Assembly (NCBI GenBank): GCA_002005505.1
Contig: MVGU01001687.1
Span: 12,501 to 57,338, forward strand
Origin: Botryococcus braunii
Lineage: Eukaryota; Chlorophyta; Trebouxiophyceae
DNA length: 44,838 bases
Reading direction: 5' to 3'
Shown here: piece after piece, positions 19,501-30,871 of the stretch
How positions within the stretch are numbered: the stretch's first letter is position 1
Layout of the letters: every line of letters begins with the position of its first letter
Position numbers and translations under genes: made by a program
The notes under the pieces: model-generated
Told to the model about the DNA's origin: nothing
Database searches by the model: none
Seen by the model: only the letters and a program-made list of their open reading frames with translations

Positions 19501-20020
19501 ATGTGCGGTTTGACAGAGCCTTGCAGATTGACATTTCACAGGTAAAGGATCTGTTAGACCGTAAAAGTGACATGATATGGGATGACCTAGACATCTCCCC
19601 TCGCTCTTGTGCATCCCCAAGAGCCTTATTCTGCAGATACCAAAGGTGGTTCGCACGTCCGCCTCATGTACCACGGAGTAAGAGTGCGCTCAAACTCCAC
19701 CTTCCTAATGGTACATTGCGGACCTTTATGCGATTTAGATTAGGGTGTCATGACCTATTGATAAAGGTAGACAACAAGGCATCCCTCGAGACCAGAGGAT
19801 TTGCACGAGGTGCTCCTTAGAGCTCGTTGGTGATGAACATCATCTGTTGTTCACTTGTCCGGCTGTACAACATGTACGGCAACAATTTATGCATCTTTTT
19901 CAACAAAGGAGTCGATCTGTACAGACGTTTATGTGGCAAGAAGACCTTGAAGGGGTTGCCAAATTTGTGACTAGAGCACTGGAGAGCTACCTCACTCTCC
20001 CAGGTGCTGTGCGACCTTAG
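16553..20020 (+). pseudogene. LINE ORF2: AP endonuclease-reverse transcriptase-zinc knuckle, three frameshifts
   Basis: Begins in the ORF1 frame without an ATG; RCIVWNINGLS starts the endonuclease near 16577. The frame shifts near 16755-16770. The endonuclease continues with GGDLNSRVG (about 17005) and ends with RLDHIIVSPN and ERSESDHFPL, the catalytic Asp and His. A second shift lies near 18030-18045, between LGNPRGK and the expected GKDGYPTELF of the RT start. The RT then shows YRPIAV, FLDLSKAYDRVSR, AGVPQGCPISPTLFG and the catalytic FADD at 18765-18776. A third shift near 19795 hides the C-terminal zinc knuckle: the other frame reads CTRCSLE...DEHHLLFTC and stops at TAG 20018-20020. The gene nicks target DNA and reverse-transcribes the element RNA onto it; this copy cannot as it stands. 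Homopolymer read errors are an alternative explanation for the shifts. Confidence 0.85.
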
Positions 20021-20087
20021 TTGGCTAGATATGGGTAATTAATTGTACTGCCGTCCTCTTCAGCCCTAGTGGCTGGTCTTTGGATGT

Positions 20088-20112
20088 AATCTTCCTTTCC
20101 TTTCCTTTCCTA
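20088..20112 (+). repeat. LINE 3' tail of TTTCC repeats
   Basis: CTTCC followed by three further TTTCC units ends the LINE about 70 bp after the ORF2 stop. Short tandem repeats instead of poly(A) are common 3' ends of non-LTR elements. Confidence 0.7.
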
Positions 20113-20343
20113 GGGGAGCGTCGAGAGCTCGAGAATTGAGGAGCGCCCAGAGCTCAGCGGTACATTCGTACACGAAAGGGGTACTGCAACTTGCAACGGA
20201 TGCTTCCGAAGGACTCACTTCGCGAAACAACAACAGCAACAACAGCTTGGACCCATTCTAAACCCCACGGGAGGCCTTCATAAACTTTCTCTCTCTCTTG
20301 CGTATCGCTTCTTGTGTCTTGTGACTTGTGTTATTCCGAGAAC
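20113..20343. other. Unassigned sequence between LINE and Helitron gene
   Basis: No gene is recognised. It should hold the Helitron 5' end and promoter, but I could not place a 5'-TC terminus with confidence. A short CT run lies at about 20287-20298. Confidence 0.3.
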
Positions 20344-21149
20344 ATGTATGTCCATGGAACTCGATATGCCCATGCTTTACTCGTGGGACCCTTGACTCAA
20401 TTTAAGTGGACTGAAATTCGGGAACCGCATGTATGTGACTTTAACGGTAATTGTCAGGTCTCCGATAAGCGGGCAATGGTGTTATTAATATCGGTATTCC
20501 TTCTACTCGCGATCCCCATGGAACCTCAGAGTAGAGTAGTGAATATTACACCCAGCAGTGTGGTTGCTAGAAATCTTCAGAGGGCAGAGCATCATACTCG
20601 AGATTCTGAGGCGCGCTGTCGAGAGGGTAAGTACTTTACTTCTTTATGATCCATCCTACGAACATCGTTGCCCGTCCAGTAATGCCTTCGCACCACTCTT
20701 TATATGCCATCCTTGAGACATATGAAGTGATTATTTCATTTGATGTTGGTGTTTGCAGCTGGCATTTCACCTGCCCCTCTTCTGGTGGCTTCAACAGATA
20801 TTATCTTTAGTACTATCTTTGCTCGCTTTAATGTATCTTTGCTCGCTTTGATGTCATGAAGTGCCTTACTTGCAAGCATGCTGTGCAGGAAATGGAGAAG
20901 ACTCCAACACATCTGTCCCTTTAGGGTATAGTGTAAGCAGGGACACCATGCTAATTGGGGATGCAATAGGCCATAATCATCATCATGGAAGGGGTTGTAT
21001 ATCCGAGGTGGACGCACACGACTTAAGAGCTGCTGCTTCACAATTGGGAACTCTGTTTGAAGCTGCAATGGGACATGGTGGCTTGCAAACATCCTCACAT
21101 GTCCCTTTATGCCCTCCACTACCAACTCTTATGGGGAATAGCTCATCTA

Positions 21150-21825
21150 CTAGGCGCTTGTCCCGGCGTCGTCTCATGGATATCAAGAGGGGGTATCCAT
21201 TCCCTAAAATCAGAGTTCCCCTTGCTCGCAAGGCACCTCTAGCTCGCATTGCTCGAGGTGCAATGGGACCACAAGCTCCTCCATGGTCTCTACCTGCAAG
21301 CCTTATAGGGGATACCTTAACGACTTCTGCCCCGTCATCAATCACGTGTGCTGCGAGACGCCTTTCTAGGCGACGTCTCATGGATAATAACAGAGGACAT
21401 CGATTCCCTATCGTTAGAGTTGCCCGTGTTTGCAACGCACGTCCACCTCACATTGTTCCTCAATCTCCAACGCCAACTCTAGGTAACGCCTCACAAATCA
21501 TGTTTAAAGAATAATGAAATAATGCTTCAAGGAAGTACGTTGCATCCATCTCATGCAAGCATGTTGTGCAGGTGCTGGGCAAGACCTTGTGTCCCCCTCT
21601 ATTCCGAGCACGTCATTGCCCACCTTGCTGCTCGATGCCTCTCCCGGCGGCGTCACATGGACCGTAGCAGAGGGCGTTCATTCCCCGTCCTGTACATCAT
21701 GCTGCAGCAATCCCCGTAATCAGAGTTCCGCGTGCCCCACATGATGCTGCAGCAATCCGCCTCTCCAGACGGCGTCACTTGGACGGTATCAGAGGGCGGG
21801 CATTCCCCATGATCAGAGTCAGACG
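21150..21825 (+). repeat. Four-fold coding repeat of a basic RRLSRRR-MD motif
   Basis: Copies near 21150-21215, 21352-21421, 21630-21690 and 21759-21824 encode variants of RRLSRRRLMD followed by RG, FP and RV (for example RGHRFPIVRV). Flanking intron ends are also repeated (GCAAGCATG-TGTGCAG before 20889 and before 21572), so exon-plus-intron cassettes were duplicated. Copy 3 carries a 1-bp shift relative to its own exon frame. Confidence 0.75.
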
Positions 21826-22483
21826 TCCCCGTGCTCGGAACGCAGTACCTCCACCGGTCAACCCTCCACCTCTCCACCGGGACCTTGCTTTGCTGGACAC
21901 ATTCTGTCAAGCCCCAACATGTATTTGCAGCAGTTGTAACAGGAGGATGTACCGCTACCAAGTAGTGAGACCACGGGTTGGGTCGGAGGTAAGTTCTTGC
22001 TTAAGCCATAATGTCCATGAGTTGTATCTGAGGTCATTGGCAATGGAACATGCTCATCTTACTCATGTGGACAGGTTATCATTAGAGCCGTAGAGATGCT
22101 GGGGACGATCCATGAAGAACTTACACAAGAGGCGTTGTGCCTTTGTAAGCATTGCCGTTGCCACATCGAACAAGGCAAGGTGCGCTTCGGACCATTTACT
22201 ACACATTTCATGAGATCCACCATATGCCATTTGACCAGGGTTGTCATTTCATATTGATATGTAGGTACCCCCCATGTCACTCGCAAATGGAATGGCTTTA
22301 TCGCCATGCCTAGAGGAGCTCTCGGACTTGAATTATATGGAGCTTCGCATGGTATGTCTGATGCATTGCTTTGTGACTGTCATCCAGCTCCCCAAGGCAC
22401 AAAGTGCATATCGAGGAATGGCCATCAGCTTTCCTTTTGATGCACCAACGTTTGTGAATCACCTTCCTCGGTAAGTGCTTCCA

Positions 22484-22606
<123 letters not shown>

Positions 22607-24170
22607 ATTCACCATACACGGGCACTCTTGTGGTTCACTCCCTTGTATGTTGTATGGCAGCCCTCCAGATGAAGGGTTGATGGGCGTCATTGTGCACCCG
22701 CGTGAGGGGGCCGCGCCACCTTCAATTCAGGATGCACCTGCATGCGAGGAAGGCAACAGAACTATAGTTTTAAGCGCCGAGCACCATGCTGAGAACCAAG
22801 GAGACCATGATCCTCCTGAGGAGGTTGACGTTCAACAACAAGACCAACCTGAAGCTCATAATCTACCTCAAGACGGTCGACATGAACAAGTGCGAGTGTA
22901 CTCCATCAATTATAGGAAGGTTATAAGGGCATTGACATGGCTCATTGCGCACAACGTCTACTATCGCGATGTCACGGTGCAAGTTGAATCTCCTGACGTC
23001 GTCCTCCCTGCCACTGCGGAAGAATTTAGTAAAGTCAACTCCAATGTGCTTCAACATTCAGTGGTTCTTGATGATCGACCCATCCTACCTCACGACGCCA
23101 TGCATGACCTAATTGGTCTTAGAGGTAAGGGTGTCGACTTGTACTTAACGTCTTTCGGTATGCCAACTATGGTTGTTGCCTAGGTGCCAACTATCAATGA
23201 TGCCCCGCAGGTGCTTCCGCTCATGGCGCGCGTACATCTGTGAACTTACCACGTCATGATGGGCCTCCAGCAAGCATCCATGCAATCCAAGGGATAGAGG
23301 CCATGGCATTTGTTCAAATATTTCCACATGGCACTAATCACTTTGACACCCGTAGGGATGTACTATTGCATGATGCCATGTACTTTAGGGCTAGAGCAAT
23401 GAGCGCGGATGAAAGATGCCAAGAACCACATTACATGGCATACATGTCTTCCACAGTTCACAATTTACAATTACAGAGGTCCGTCAAGATACATTTACGT
23501 TGGGGAACGTGGAGCACCAACCACTCGACAAGTGTTACAACGGGTCGAGGAGCAACGATCCATTGGTGCTGAGGGGTTAACAGGAAATAAGGTTTGGGCT
23601 TTCATGGAAGGTATACGCGGTACGGCAGCGTATTGGAATTCTTGTGCAAAGTCGTTATTCGCCATGTATCATACCTTTGGGCGAGCCACGTGGTTCATCA
23701 CGCTGAGCGCAAATGACATGGGATGGGATGATTTAGCGATAGCGCTCTTGAAGATACGGGAAGAACGTCACAACGATGTAGACACCATGGACATGAGCGG
23801 GTAGCACTACTTCCGTGCTTGTGGTCTTGTATACGTACATAATTCCCCTCCACTGAACCTGATATTGTGCCCCGCTTTGTTTAGGGACGAATGTGAAGAC
23901 TTACTTCGGATCCTTGATGAGGACGCCGATGGTAGAGCGAAGCAGTTCTTTGACAACCAAGTGTCGGCCGCAAGACATTTCAATCATAGGTGCGAACCCT
24001 TCGGTTACATATACGCACAACTCAAATCTACCTTATGAGTACTAACACGAGTGTTCTTCATAGGTTCACGGTGTTCTTTCGATGGATGTTGACACATGCA
24101 GATGTGCATCTTGGAGGACCCATTGCTCATTACTTCTGGCGGGTCGAGTTTCAAAGACGAGGAAGCCCTC

Positions 24171-25100
24171 TGAGGGTTTTTTTTTTTTTTTTGGCCGTTG
24201 GCAGCCAACTTGGCCGCAGGGTGGCAAATTTTGGCGGAATTGGCCGCAAAGCACGGCAGTTGGACGTACCCGGCCGGCATTTTTGACCGCAAACGTTTTT
24301 GATCGAGGGTTTTCATCGGCCTTCGATGGCCGCAAGTGGTTTTCATGTTCAAGCCCTGCGTCGGCCAGATGGCCGCACGGCCTTAGGGGTTTTCGCCCTT
24401 GTCCGGCCATTCCAACCAAAATTGCCTTCGGCTAGATCGACGATCAGGGTCCTCGAGTCGAGGTCTTCGAGTCGGAGTTCGACTGCTCACTCATTCGTTG
24501 CGCGACTCCTCCATTTTGGTACCCATAGAGACCACAAGTCTGGATCCGATGTGGATTACATCATGTCACATGATTCATTTGTTATGAATCTTGCAATACA
24601 GTACGTCGACCTGGGCGACTCGCCCACTGCAATAGGCAGGTTCATGTTGCCGATTCAAAATTGCCAGCACTTGAGCTCCAACGTGAATAACATTGAATAA
24701 GCACGTATTTGAGATGAAGTTGAAGCAATTTGGAATTTGCGTACTGTCAGGCCAATCCAAAGATGACAATTTTAGCAAGAATAAATTAGCTGTATAGTTG
24801 ACCCATGTGCTCAACTCAAGGGAAACTCTTTGACAGACAGCCAGTGGCCTTCTGGCCACAAGTATTAATGTATAAAGGTATCTAAGAACATGGTAGAGAA
24901 TGTCCTTCCTGTTGGTCTTTGGCTATTAGATATGGGATTATCCTAGTAGCTAATAACGTGATGAACTCATATTGGGATAAGGGCCAATTTCCAAGGCTCT
25001 GAACCTAAATTCGGATAGGAATTCATGAAAAGGGGCAGAACAGCGCAATGCAACGCGCTGATCTGATAATACTAGGTGCGACTGAACGAAGTCTCAAGCA
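24171..25100. other. Insert with poly(T) border; content unknown
   Basis: The Helitron exon breaks at 24170 and is followed by TGAGGG and a run of 15-16 T (about 24177-24192), that is, a poly(A) tail on the minus strand. The next 250 bp are rich in GGCCGCA/TTGGCCGC and GGTTTTC repeats with no convincing frame. It may be a retroposed sequence in minus orientation, but the far end and target duplication were not found. The rest, to 25100, shows no recognisable gene. Confidence 0.35.
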
Positions 25101-25375
25101 GTCATTCCGTAGTGTTTTTGAAACGTCTTGTTGTCAAAAACCCTGACTCACAGCCTGATCTAAATTCACCATAATCTGTGTTTGGCATCGTGCATGCATT
25201 GTTCAGATCTTGGGAAGATCAGTCTGGTGAGGCGCATCTTCGTCGCTGACGTTAATTTGGCAGTCATAAGTGCTGTTCATTGATCCAGAACTTATAATGT
25301 TATTGCTAATGTGCAGACCTGTCAAACTGCTTACACCGTGTGATGGTGTTGATATTGAAAGTGTTCACGTATCTG
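25101..25375 (+). repeat. Unknown sequence, intron-containing copy
   Basis: 25101-25226 and 25317-25364 match 25569-25694 and 25695-25736. Between them sits 25227-25316, a 90-bp segment beginning GTGAGG and ending TTGCTAATGTGCAG, with a CTAAT branch-like motif. The downstream block ends before ATCTG|GTAAGC, a second donor-like site. The joined blocks have no long open frame, so the parent may be non-coding or decayed. Confidence 0.6.
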
Positions 25376-25568
25376 GTAAGCAGTTTATGCTGCAAGTTAG
25401 CATGCAAGGAAGTGATCGTGTGATAGTTACCAGCAAGATACTAATGGTTTAACATGCACAGGATGACACATGTGTATGTCTCATCATCTGTGACTTATAA
25501 TATTAAATTCAAACTGGATCTTGCACGTAATCGTTAGATGGGTCAGTGTCGTATACTACCCGGTGTAA

Positions 25569-25736
25569 GTCATTCCGTAGTGTTTTTGAAACGTCTTGTT
25601 GTCAAAAACCCTGACTCACAGCCTGATCTAAATTCACCCTAATCTGTGTTTGGCATCGTGCATGCATTGTTCAGATCTTGGGAAGATCAGTCTGACCTGT
25701 CAAACTACACCGTGTGATGGTGTTGATATTGAAAGT
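25569..25736 (+). repeat. Unknown sequence, intron-lacking copy
   Basis: Second copy of the sequence at 25101-25364 with the 90-bp GT...AG segment missing exactly (CAGTCTG|ACCTGTC). It also has one substitution in the first block and a 4-bp deletion (GCTT) in the second. It is cut on the right by the copia2 LTR. Confidence 0.7.
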
Positions 25737-26437
25737 TGTTGAGTTGTGAACATACATTATAGAATGCCTTGTGCTTTAGGTGATCTTCAAATGTACATTA
25801 GTAGGATACGGGTCCACTATCCACATAAGGTACCTCAAGACACGTTCGGATGAGGTCTATTTCGAACATAAGGTACAATCTGATTTAGATTACGCGTTAG
25901 TGTGAAAGGACTATTAAAGCTGTGATCACCGCATAGTCGAGCAACTGGTTTGGAAAGATACTGGGCACATAAGGATGCCAGTCTTGTTCATGCAGTTGCA
26001 TGTGTCTAAAGAGCAGACAGTCGTCAAGGACTGTAGCTGGAGAGGCACGAACTCACGACCTGTCTGCTTGCTTACAGGTGCGGTGACGCAGGGTGTGTAT
26101 TGGTAATGTGTTCATGTTTGATTGCTTGTTTGTAAGTGAACCATCTTAGTGGACAATCAAGTCTCCCAAACAGCTAAGGGACGGAGTCTTGATTGAGTAT
26201 AGGAAGGTACTTGCTTTCAGCCGTCAGGAGCTTATCCGTGTGTAGATGCTCATTGACAGATCAACATGTAACGGAACTGGTTTGGAAAGATACTGGGCAC
26301 ATAAGGATGCCAGTCTTGTTCATGCAGTTGCATGTGTCTAACGAGCAGACAGTCGTCAAGGACTGTAGCTGGAGAGGCATGAACTCACGACCTGTCTGCT
26401 TGCTTACAGGATACGCCACTGCCCATAACCTTTTACA
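25737..26437 (+). repeat. copia2 5' LTR (701 bp)
   Basis: Begins TGTTGAGTTG and ends CCTTTTACA. It contains two 136-bp modules (25943-26078 and 26275-26410, two differences, offset 332 bp), a 42-nt stem-loop at 26154-26195, and CATAAGGTAC sites near 25823 and 25867. It is clearly related to the copia1 LTR but well diverged. Confidence 0.88.
26154..26195 (+). promoter_or_regulatory. copia2 LTR stem-loop, counterpart of 7833-7874
   Basis: Arms CAATCAAGTCTCC and GGAGTCTTGATTG pair with one T-T mismatch around the loop CAAACAGCTAAGGGAC. Compared with copia1, pairs 2, 3, 5, 11 and 13 of the stem have changed on both sides while pairing is kept. Confidence 0.75.
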
Positions 26438-26455
26438 GGTTATGGGCCCACGCCC
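26438..26455 (+). promoter_or_regulatory. copia2 primer-binding site
   Basis: GGTTATGGGCCCACGCCC, the same as in copia1. The preceding LTR end holds CCCATAACC, giving a 9-bp inverted repeat with a 7-base spacer TTTTACA. Confidence 0.8.
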
Positions 26456-26850
26456 TTCCAGCTGAGCCAAGGGCAGACAGGAGTGCATGGCATCATCGGA
26501 TGCATCTGTACTGGGTTTTCCACGGACTCGCCTGACGGCAAGAAGAAGTAAAAAAAGGAACAACTGGATATTCACTCAGAAGGCCTACCGACAGAGTCTT
26601 CAATATCTTGGGAAGTTTATTTCCGTGAAGTGACCTGAGATTATCACCCGTCGTCGTTGTCGTGAGACCGTCAGTAGGTCCGGGTGGTCAGGCAATTGAA
26701 TTGCTGAAGAATATTTTGCATATCTTGCATATTAAGGTTACATGCTAGACCTCGAAAGGGTGGAATACTTGAAAGTGCTGTGGTGTACGCCGGAAGGGTA
26801 TACTTAAACCAGCTGTGTCAGGCTGAACGCTGTGAGAGCAAGTGAAGTGT

Positions 26851-27975
26851 ATGACCAGACCTCAAACTCGTTCCCAAAGCAAGGTTTCTGAAAGTAATCC
26901 CAGCAGTACAGAGACTATGGCAACACCAGCAGGAGGCAGCACGGCCTCCTCAGGAGCTGGACAGTCAGGACAGACCACTGGAGGCACTGCAGCCAGCTCG
27001 TATGCATACACGATGAACTCCTCCAATCCCAAGATGTCTACGCAGCTGAAGGCTGATCGCACTAATTTCAGGGCCTGGCGTGAAGAGCTGGAGTCCTGCG
27101 CAATGCAAAAAGGAGCAATGGGAGCGTTGGAGACAGCTATGCCTAAGACCGCAGAGAACGCAGCAGTAAAACATTTCATTTTGCAGTCTGTCCCGTCCAT
27201 GTGGCACGACGAAGTCAAACAGCGGGGGAGCGCTTTTGACTTCATTCAGTGGATGGCAGACCGCTGCACTGGAGGGAAGGACAGGGAAATCAACGAGAAG
27301 TGGATCAAGGGGCTCAAACAAGGCATGGTAAAGGGAGAGACAGTGCAAGAATGGTGCCACCGAGTCATCAGTATTTCCGCCTCCCTGGAGGCCAATAACC
27401 ATCAGCTGAGCGACCGCCAGATCTGCAGGTATATGTATAAGGGACTACCTGTAGTCTTGCAGAACGACGCTTGCGCAATTACCTCCGCCAAGTCAGACCC
27501 CTACAACATGCTGGAGACGATCCTCACTGCCCTTGAGAACTTGGAGAACCAGGATATCCCGCTGGCAGAGTCAGTGCAAGTCACAGCATCAGCTGCAGCA
27601 GTTATGGCAGCAGCAGCAGCAGCCGTGCCAGCTCAGGGTGGAATCCCTGGGCCTCCCCAAGGCGCTGGAGCTGCACCGGGCGCTGGAGCACCACCAGGAG
27701 TGGGAGCTGGAGTACCTGCTGATGGTCAGGCCCCCTATGGCCCTTCTGCTCACAACGGTGGAGGCAGGGGGCGAGGGTCTGGACGTGGCAGGAGGCCAAA
27801 GGAGGAATTGGCGTGTCGCTTCTGCAACGGGACGGGACATTTCTGGAGGGAGTGCCTGGAACTGAAGAGGCTGCAAGCTCTACGTGGCACAATGCAAGCT
27901 GCAAGTGTGGGCCCAGCTGCGTGGTGGGGCACTGGAGCTCCTCAGCAACAAGCCAGCTGGTGGGATGCTGGCTAG
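26851..27975 (+). CDS. copia2 Gag, ended by an in-frame TAG
   Basis: From ATG 26851 (an in-frame GTG lies three codons earlier). It has a capsid-like region homologous to copia1 Gag (NSSNPKMSTQLKADRTNFRAW, then the GVK/KG-rich helices), an Ala/Gly/Pro-rich spacer, and a CCHC knuckle CRFCNGTGHFWREC. The TAG at 27973-27975 follows WWDAG, some 55 residues after the knuckle. The same frame then continues without a break into protease. The stop thus sits between Gag and Pol, where other retroelements place a readthrough stop, but copia1 has no stop here, so a simple nonsense mutation is equally possible. Confidence 0.82.
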   Translation: MTRPQTRSQSKVSESNPSSTETMATPAGGSTASSGAGQSGQTTGGTAASSYAYTMNSSNPKMSTQLKADRTNFRAWREELESCAMQKGAMGALETAMPKTAENAAVKHFILQSVPSMWHDEVKQRGSAFDFIQWMADRCTGGKDREINEKWIKGLKQGMVKGETVQEWCHRVISISASLEANNHQLSDRQICRYMYKGLPVVLQNDACAITSAKSDPYNMLETILTALENLENQDIPLAESVQVTASAAAVMAAAAAAVPAQGGIPGPPQGAGAAPGAGAPPGVGAGVPADGQAPYGPSAHNGGGRGRGSGRGRRPKEELACRFCNGTGHFWRECLELKRLQALRGTMQAASVGPAAWWGTGAPQQQASWWDAG

Positions 27976-30871
27976 TCCAGAGGAGGCCCTCCCGTGTCAC
28001 CCTCACATGCTCCTAGATCTGTGTCCACTATCTTCCCCTTCTTCCCAGGCTGGCATCTCCCACCACCACCTCCTCCAGGTGGTGGTGAGCCTATGTTCGT
28101 TTCGTTGAATGTGCTTACCCCTACGTCTCATGGGGCTTGCAGTACCTCGTGGCTGATAGATAGTGGTGCATCGGTGCACCTTGTAAATGATCTGTCTTTA
28201 CTACACAACCCAGTCAAGCATGCCCAACCCCTCCCTCTTCATTTGGCCACTTCTGACGCCAAAGGAGGGATAGTTGCAACTGGGTTTGTGTGTCTGGTCA
28301 ATGCCAGACAAGAGGTGTTTTGGCTGCATAATGTGCAGTGTGTGCCCACTGCACACACTAATCTGATTTCTGTCACAGGAGCCATTCATGATGGAGCATC
28401 ATTCCTCACTGACAGTGCAGGTGGGTACACGACCATGAAAGGCCCAGCAGGCTGGTCTGGTAAGATAGCCAGAGAGCGAGGGCTGTTTTTTTTAGAATGG
28501 GTGTGTCCCGTCAAGAGCCAGCATGATGCGCAGCCACAGTCCAGTCCTCATGTTGCCTCGTATCATGCCAGGAAAGGGCACGTGTGTACAGATCGACTAC
28601 TGTGGCATGCAAGGTTGGGGCATCCTGGGGTTAAGAGTATGACAAGGTTGGACAACGAAGACCTGGTCACTGGGATCAGTGTGTCCCTTGCTCCATGCTC
28701 AGAGTGTTCTCCCCAGTGTGAGTCATGTATACAAGGGAAACATTCTCGCCCCCCCTTTCCAGCTTCCTCTAGGCGTGCAGAGAGTGTGTTAGATAGAGTG
28801 CATGTGGACACTGTGGGTCCCATTTCACCAGCGGGTACCATTTCACCAGCTGCAATCACGCGAGAGCGTTTTTGGGTTACTGTGGTGGATGAAAAATCCC
28901 ACCTGATAGCCTCATTGGCAGTGAAGTCGAAAGAAGCCATTCCCAAGGCCCTCATTGAGCTCTTGAAGTACTGGCAGACATTTCATGAGAAAGTGGTGAA
29001 GTGTGTGAGATCTGATAGAGGGACAGAATTTCTGAATCAGCAGTTCAAAGAATTTTGTGCTCAGCAGGGCACTAAAATGGAGACCTCAGCTCCATCCACG
29101 CCTCAGCAAAATGGACTTGCTGAGCGCATGAATCGGACTCTGAAGGAGCGCACAAGGACCCTGTTGGTGCACGCTGCAGCAGACCCTTCCTTGTGGAAGG
29201 AGGCACTGGAGTCTGCCACCCTGCTGTACAACGTGGGCCCCACCACAGGCAGGCCTCTGACCCCTACTGAGATGTTCTATGGGGTAAAGCCTGATGTTGC
29301 TTCCTTGCGCACATGGGGCTGTGTGGCACATGTTCACATTCCCCCAGGTCAGCGGTCTCTATTTGGACCAAAGACCATTCCAGGCATGTTCACTGGGTAT
29401 TGCCCACAGTCCAAGGCCTATAGAGTGTGCGTAGGCAATGGTGTATGGAAAGAGAGCAGGGATGTTACATTCCTTGAGCATTTGAGAGGAGGGGAGAGAG
29501 TGGGTATGTCTAAGGTGCAACCTGGATCCTCTCAATGGCTCTCAGGAGCGTCCTCGCAGGGCAGGGGAGGCAATTCCAATGTCCCCAGCTCACCAACAGC
29601 CATTCCCGTGAATTTTTGGGAAGCAGAGGATGACCCAGTGGTGGAGTGCAAGCCCACTGGATCTCCTGCTACCACTGCCAGCTCTCCGGAGGATCACAGC
29701 AGGCTGAGGAGCTCAGTCGGACCTGTGGCTGGAGCCCCCAGCAGCCAGGATGGTTCCCCTGCTACTTCAGAGACCTCACAGCAGTCATGGTCAGTGCTGG
29801 GCCATCTTCAAAATTTGGCTCGGGGGGGTGCTGAAGCGCACTCGCAGCTGGACAAACTGCAGAAGATGCAGGAGGGGGTCAGGTTCCAGGGGAAGTCTCA
29901 ACATAGACTTCCCCCAGGAACCACCCTCACAAGGGATCAGCGTTATGAACAGCGCCAGGCTAGGAGGGACTCAGTAGGGGTCCCCATGCATGACCCTGGC
30001 TCAGGCCAGGTACTTGTGAGTGAGCCACCCTTGGTAGGTCTCCCTGATTTGCAGAGGCAGGTTGAGACAGGGGAGGCTATGCTTGGAGAAGATGTTAGCG
30101 AGAAGAGTAGTGGGCTAGAAGTGCCAGCAGCAGGGGAAGCACGTAGCAAAGTTGAGCTGGGAACCAGTCATGCTTATGGGGTGCAGCCTGACACAGTAGG
30201 CGCAGCTCAGGAAAGTCAGAGTAGTGTACCTAGGTGTGAGTCCAGGAGCGAGAGAGAGCTGCTGCTTCCACCTGCATTGAGAAAGGTGAGAGATTGTAAT
30301 GGTGGAGCGCATGAGTCTGACAGTTCAAGAGAGAGAGTTGGGGAGGGCTCTGGCAGTTCTGGCTGTACTGCAGGATCTCAACATAAGGTACAAAATGTAC
30401 CTTATTCTGGGAACCAGGATCAGAGGGATATAAAAGACAACAGTCCCAGGAGTGCTGACAGTACTGCAGAGTCTCAACATAAGGTACGAAATGTACCTTA
30501 TGTCAAGCTGGGAAAGGTTCACGTGCCATCTAACCTGAGGGAAGCCCAATGCTCCCCTCAGTGGGATTTTTGGCAACAAGCAATGAGGGAAGAGATGGAT
30601 TCCCTTGATACCCATGAGGTTCTAGAGTATGTGGACAGACCACATGGACAAAAAGTTATTCCTGTCCATTGGATATTCTCCACTAAAATTGATGCACATG
30701 GGAATGTTACTCGCTTTAAAGCGAGGTTAGTTGCCCAAGGGTGTAGACAGATCCCTGGGATAGATGTTGGGGAGGTATTTGCACCCACCAGCAGCTATGG
30801 GGCAAGGAGGGCTGTGCTGGCAGTGGCTGCCACACAGAATCTTGAGATCCACCAAGTGGATATCAAGATGG
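27976..30871 (+). pseudogene. copia2 Pol: protease, integrase, RT start; truncated
   Basis: Same frame as Gag. It shows protease WLIDSGASVHLVND, the pre-integrase motif LWHARLGHPG with C-x2-C pairs, an integrase core with DRVHVDTVGPIS, SDRGTEFLNQQ and NGLAERMNRTL, then the variable linker and the beginning of RT (KVIPVHWIFSTK, RLVAQGCRQIPG, QNLEIHQVDIK). It is cut before the TAFLNGELEEE box, so YVDD and RNase H are absent here. The linker holds two inverted CATAAGGTAC pairs, as in copia1. The integrase has a short duplicated insert (SPAGTI) after VGPI. Confidence 0.88.

Larger units (their letters stand above)
15281..20112 (+). mobile_element. APE-type (L1-like) LINE retrotransposon, frameshifted copy
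   Basis: Two adjacent genes (nucleic-acid-binding ORF1, then endonuclease-reverse transcriptase ORF2) and a 3' tail of TTTCC repeats at about 20090-20112 define a non-LTR retrotransposon. The 5' limit given is the ORF1 ATG; the true end lies somewhat upstream. ORF1 is open. ORF2 has three apparent frameshifts, so this copy is inactive as it reads. Confidence 0.85.
25737..30871 (+). mobile_element. copia2: Ty1/copia element, 3' part cut off by gypsyA
   Basis: Sister family of copia1. A 701-bp 5' LTR, the same primer-binding site, gag, protease, integrase and the first part of RT are present. The sequence leaves copia homology after HQVDIK at about 30868-30871, where a new element starts. Its RT core, RNase H and 3' LTR should lie beyond the right edge of the window. 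Confidence 0.9.

Noticed and set aside
24193..24440. SINE with pol III promoter
   Set aside because: A poly(A)-like end is present on the minus strand, but no convincing A and B boxes and no tRNA-like head were seen.
25270..25452. 60-residue frame across the intron-like segment (CDGVDIESVHVSG)
   Set aside because: It starts inside the putative intron. After joining the flanking blocks the frame meets a TGA, so a protein is not supported.
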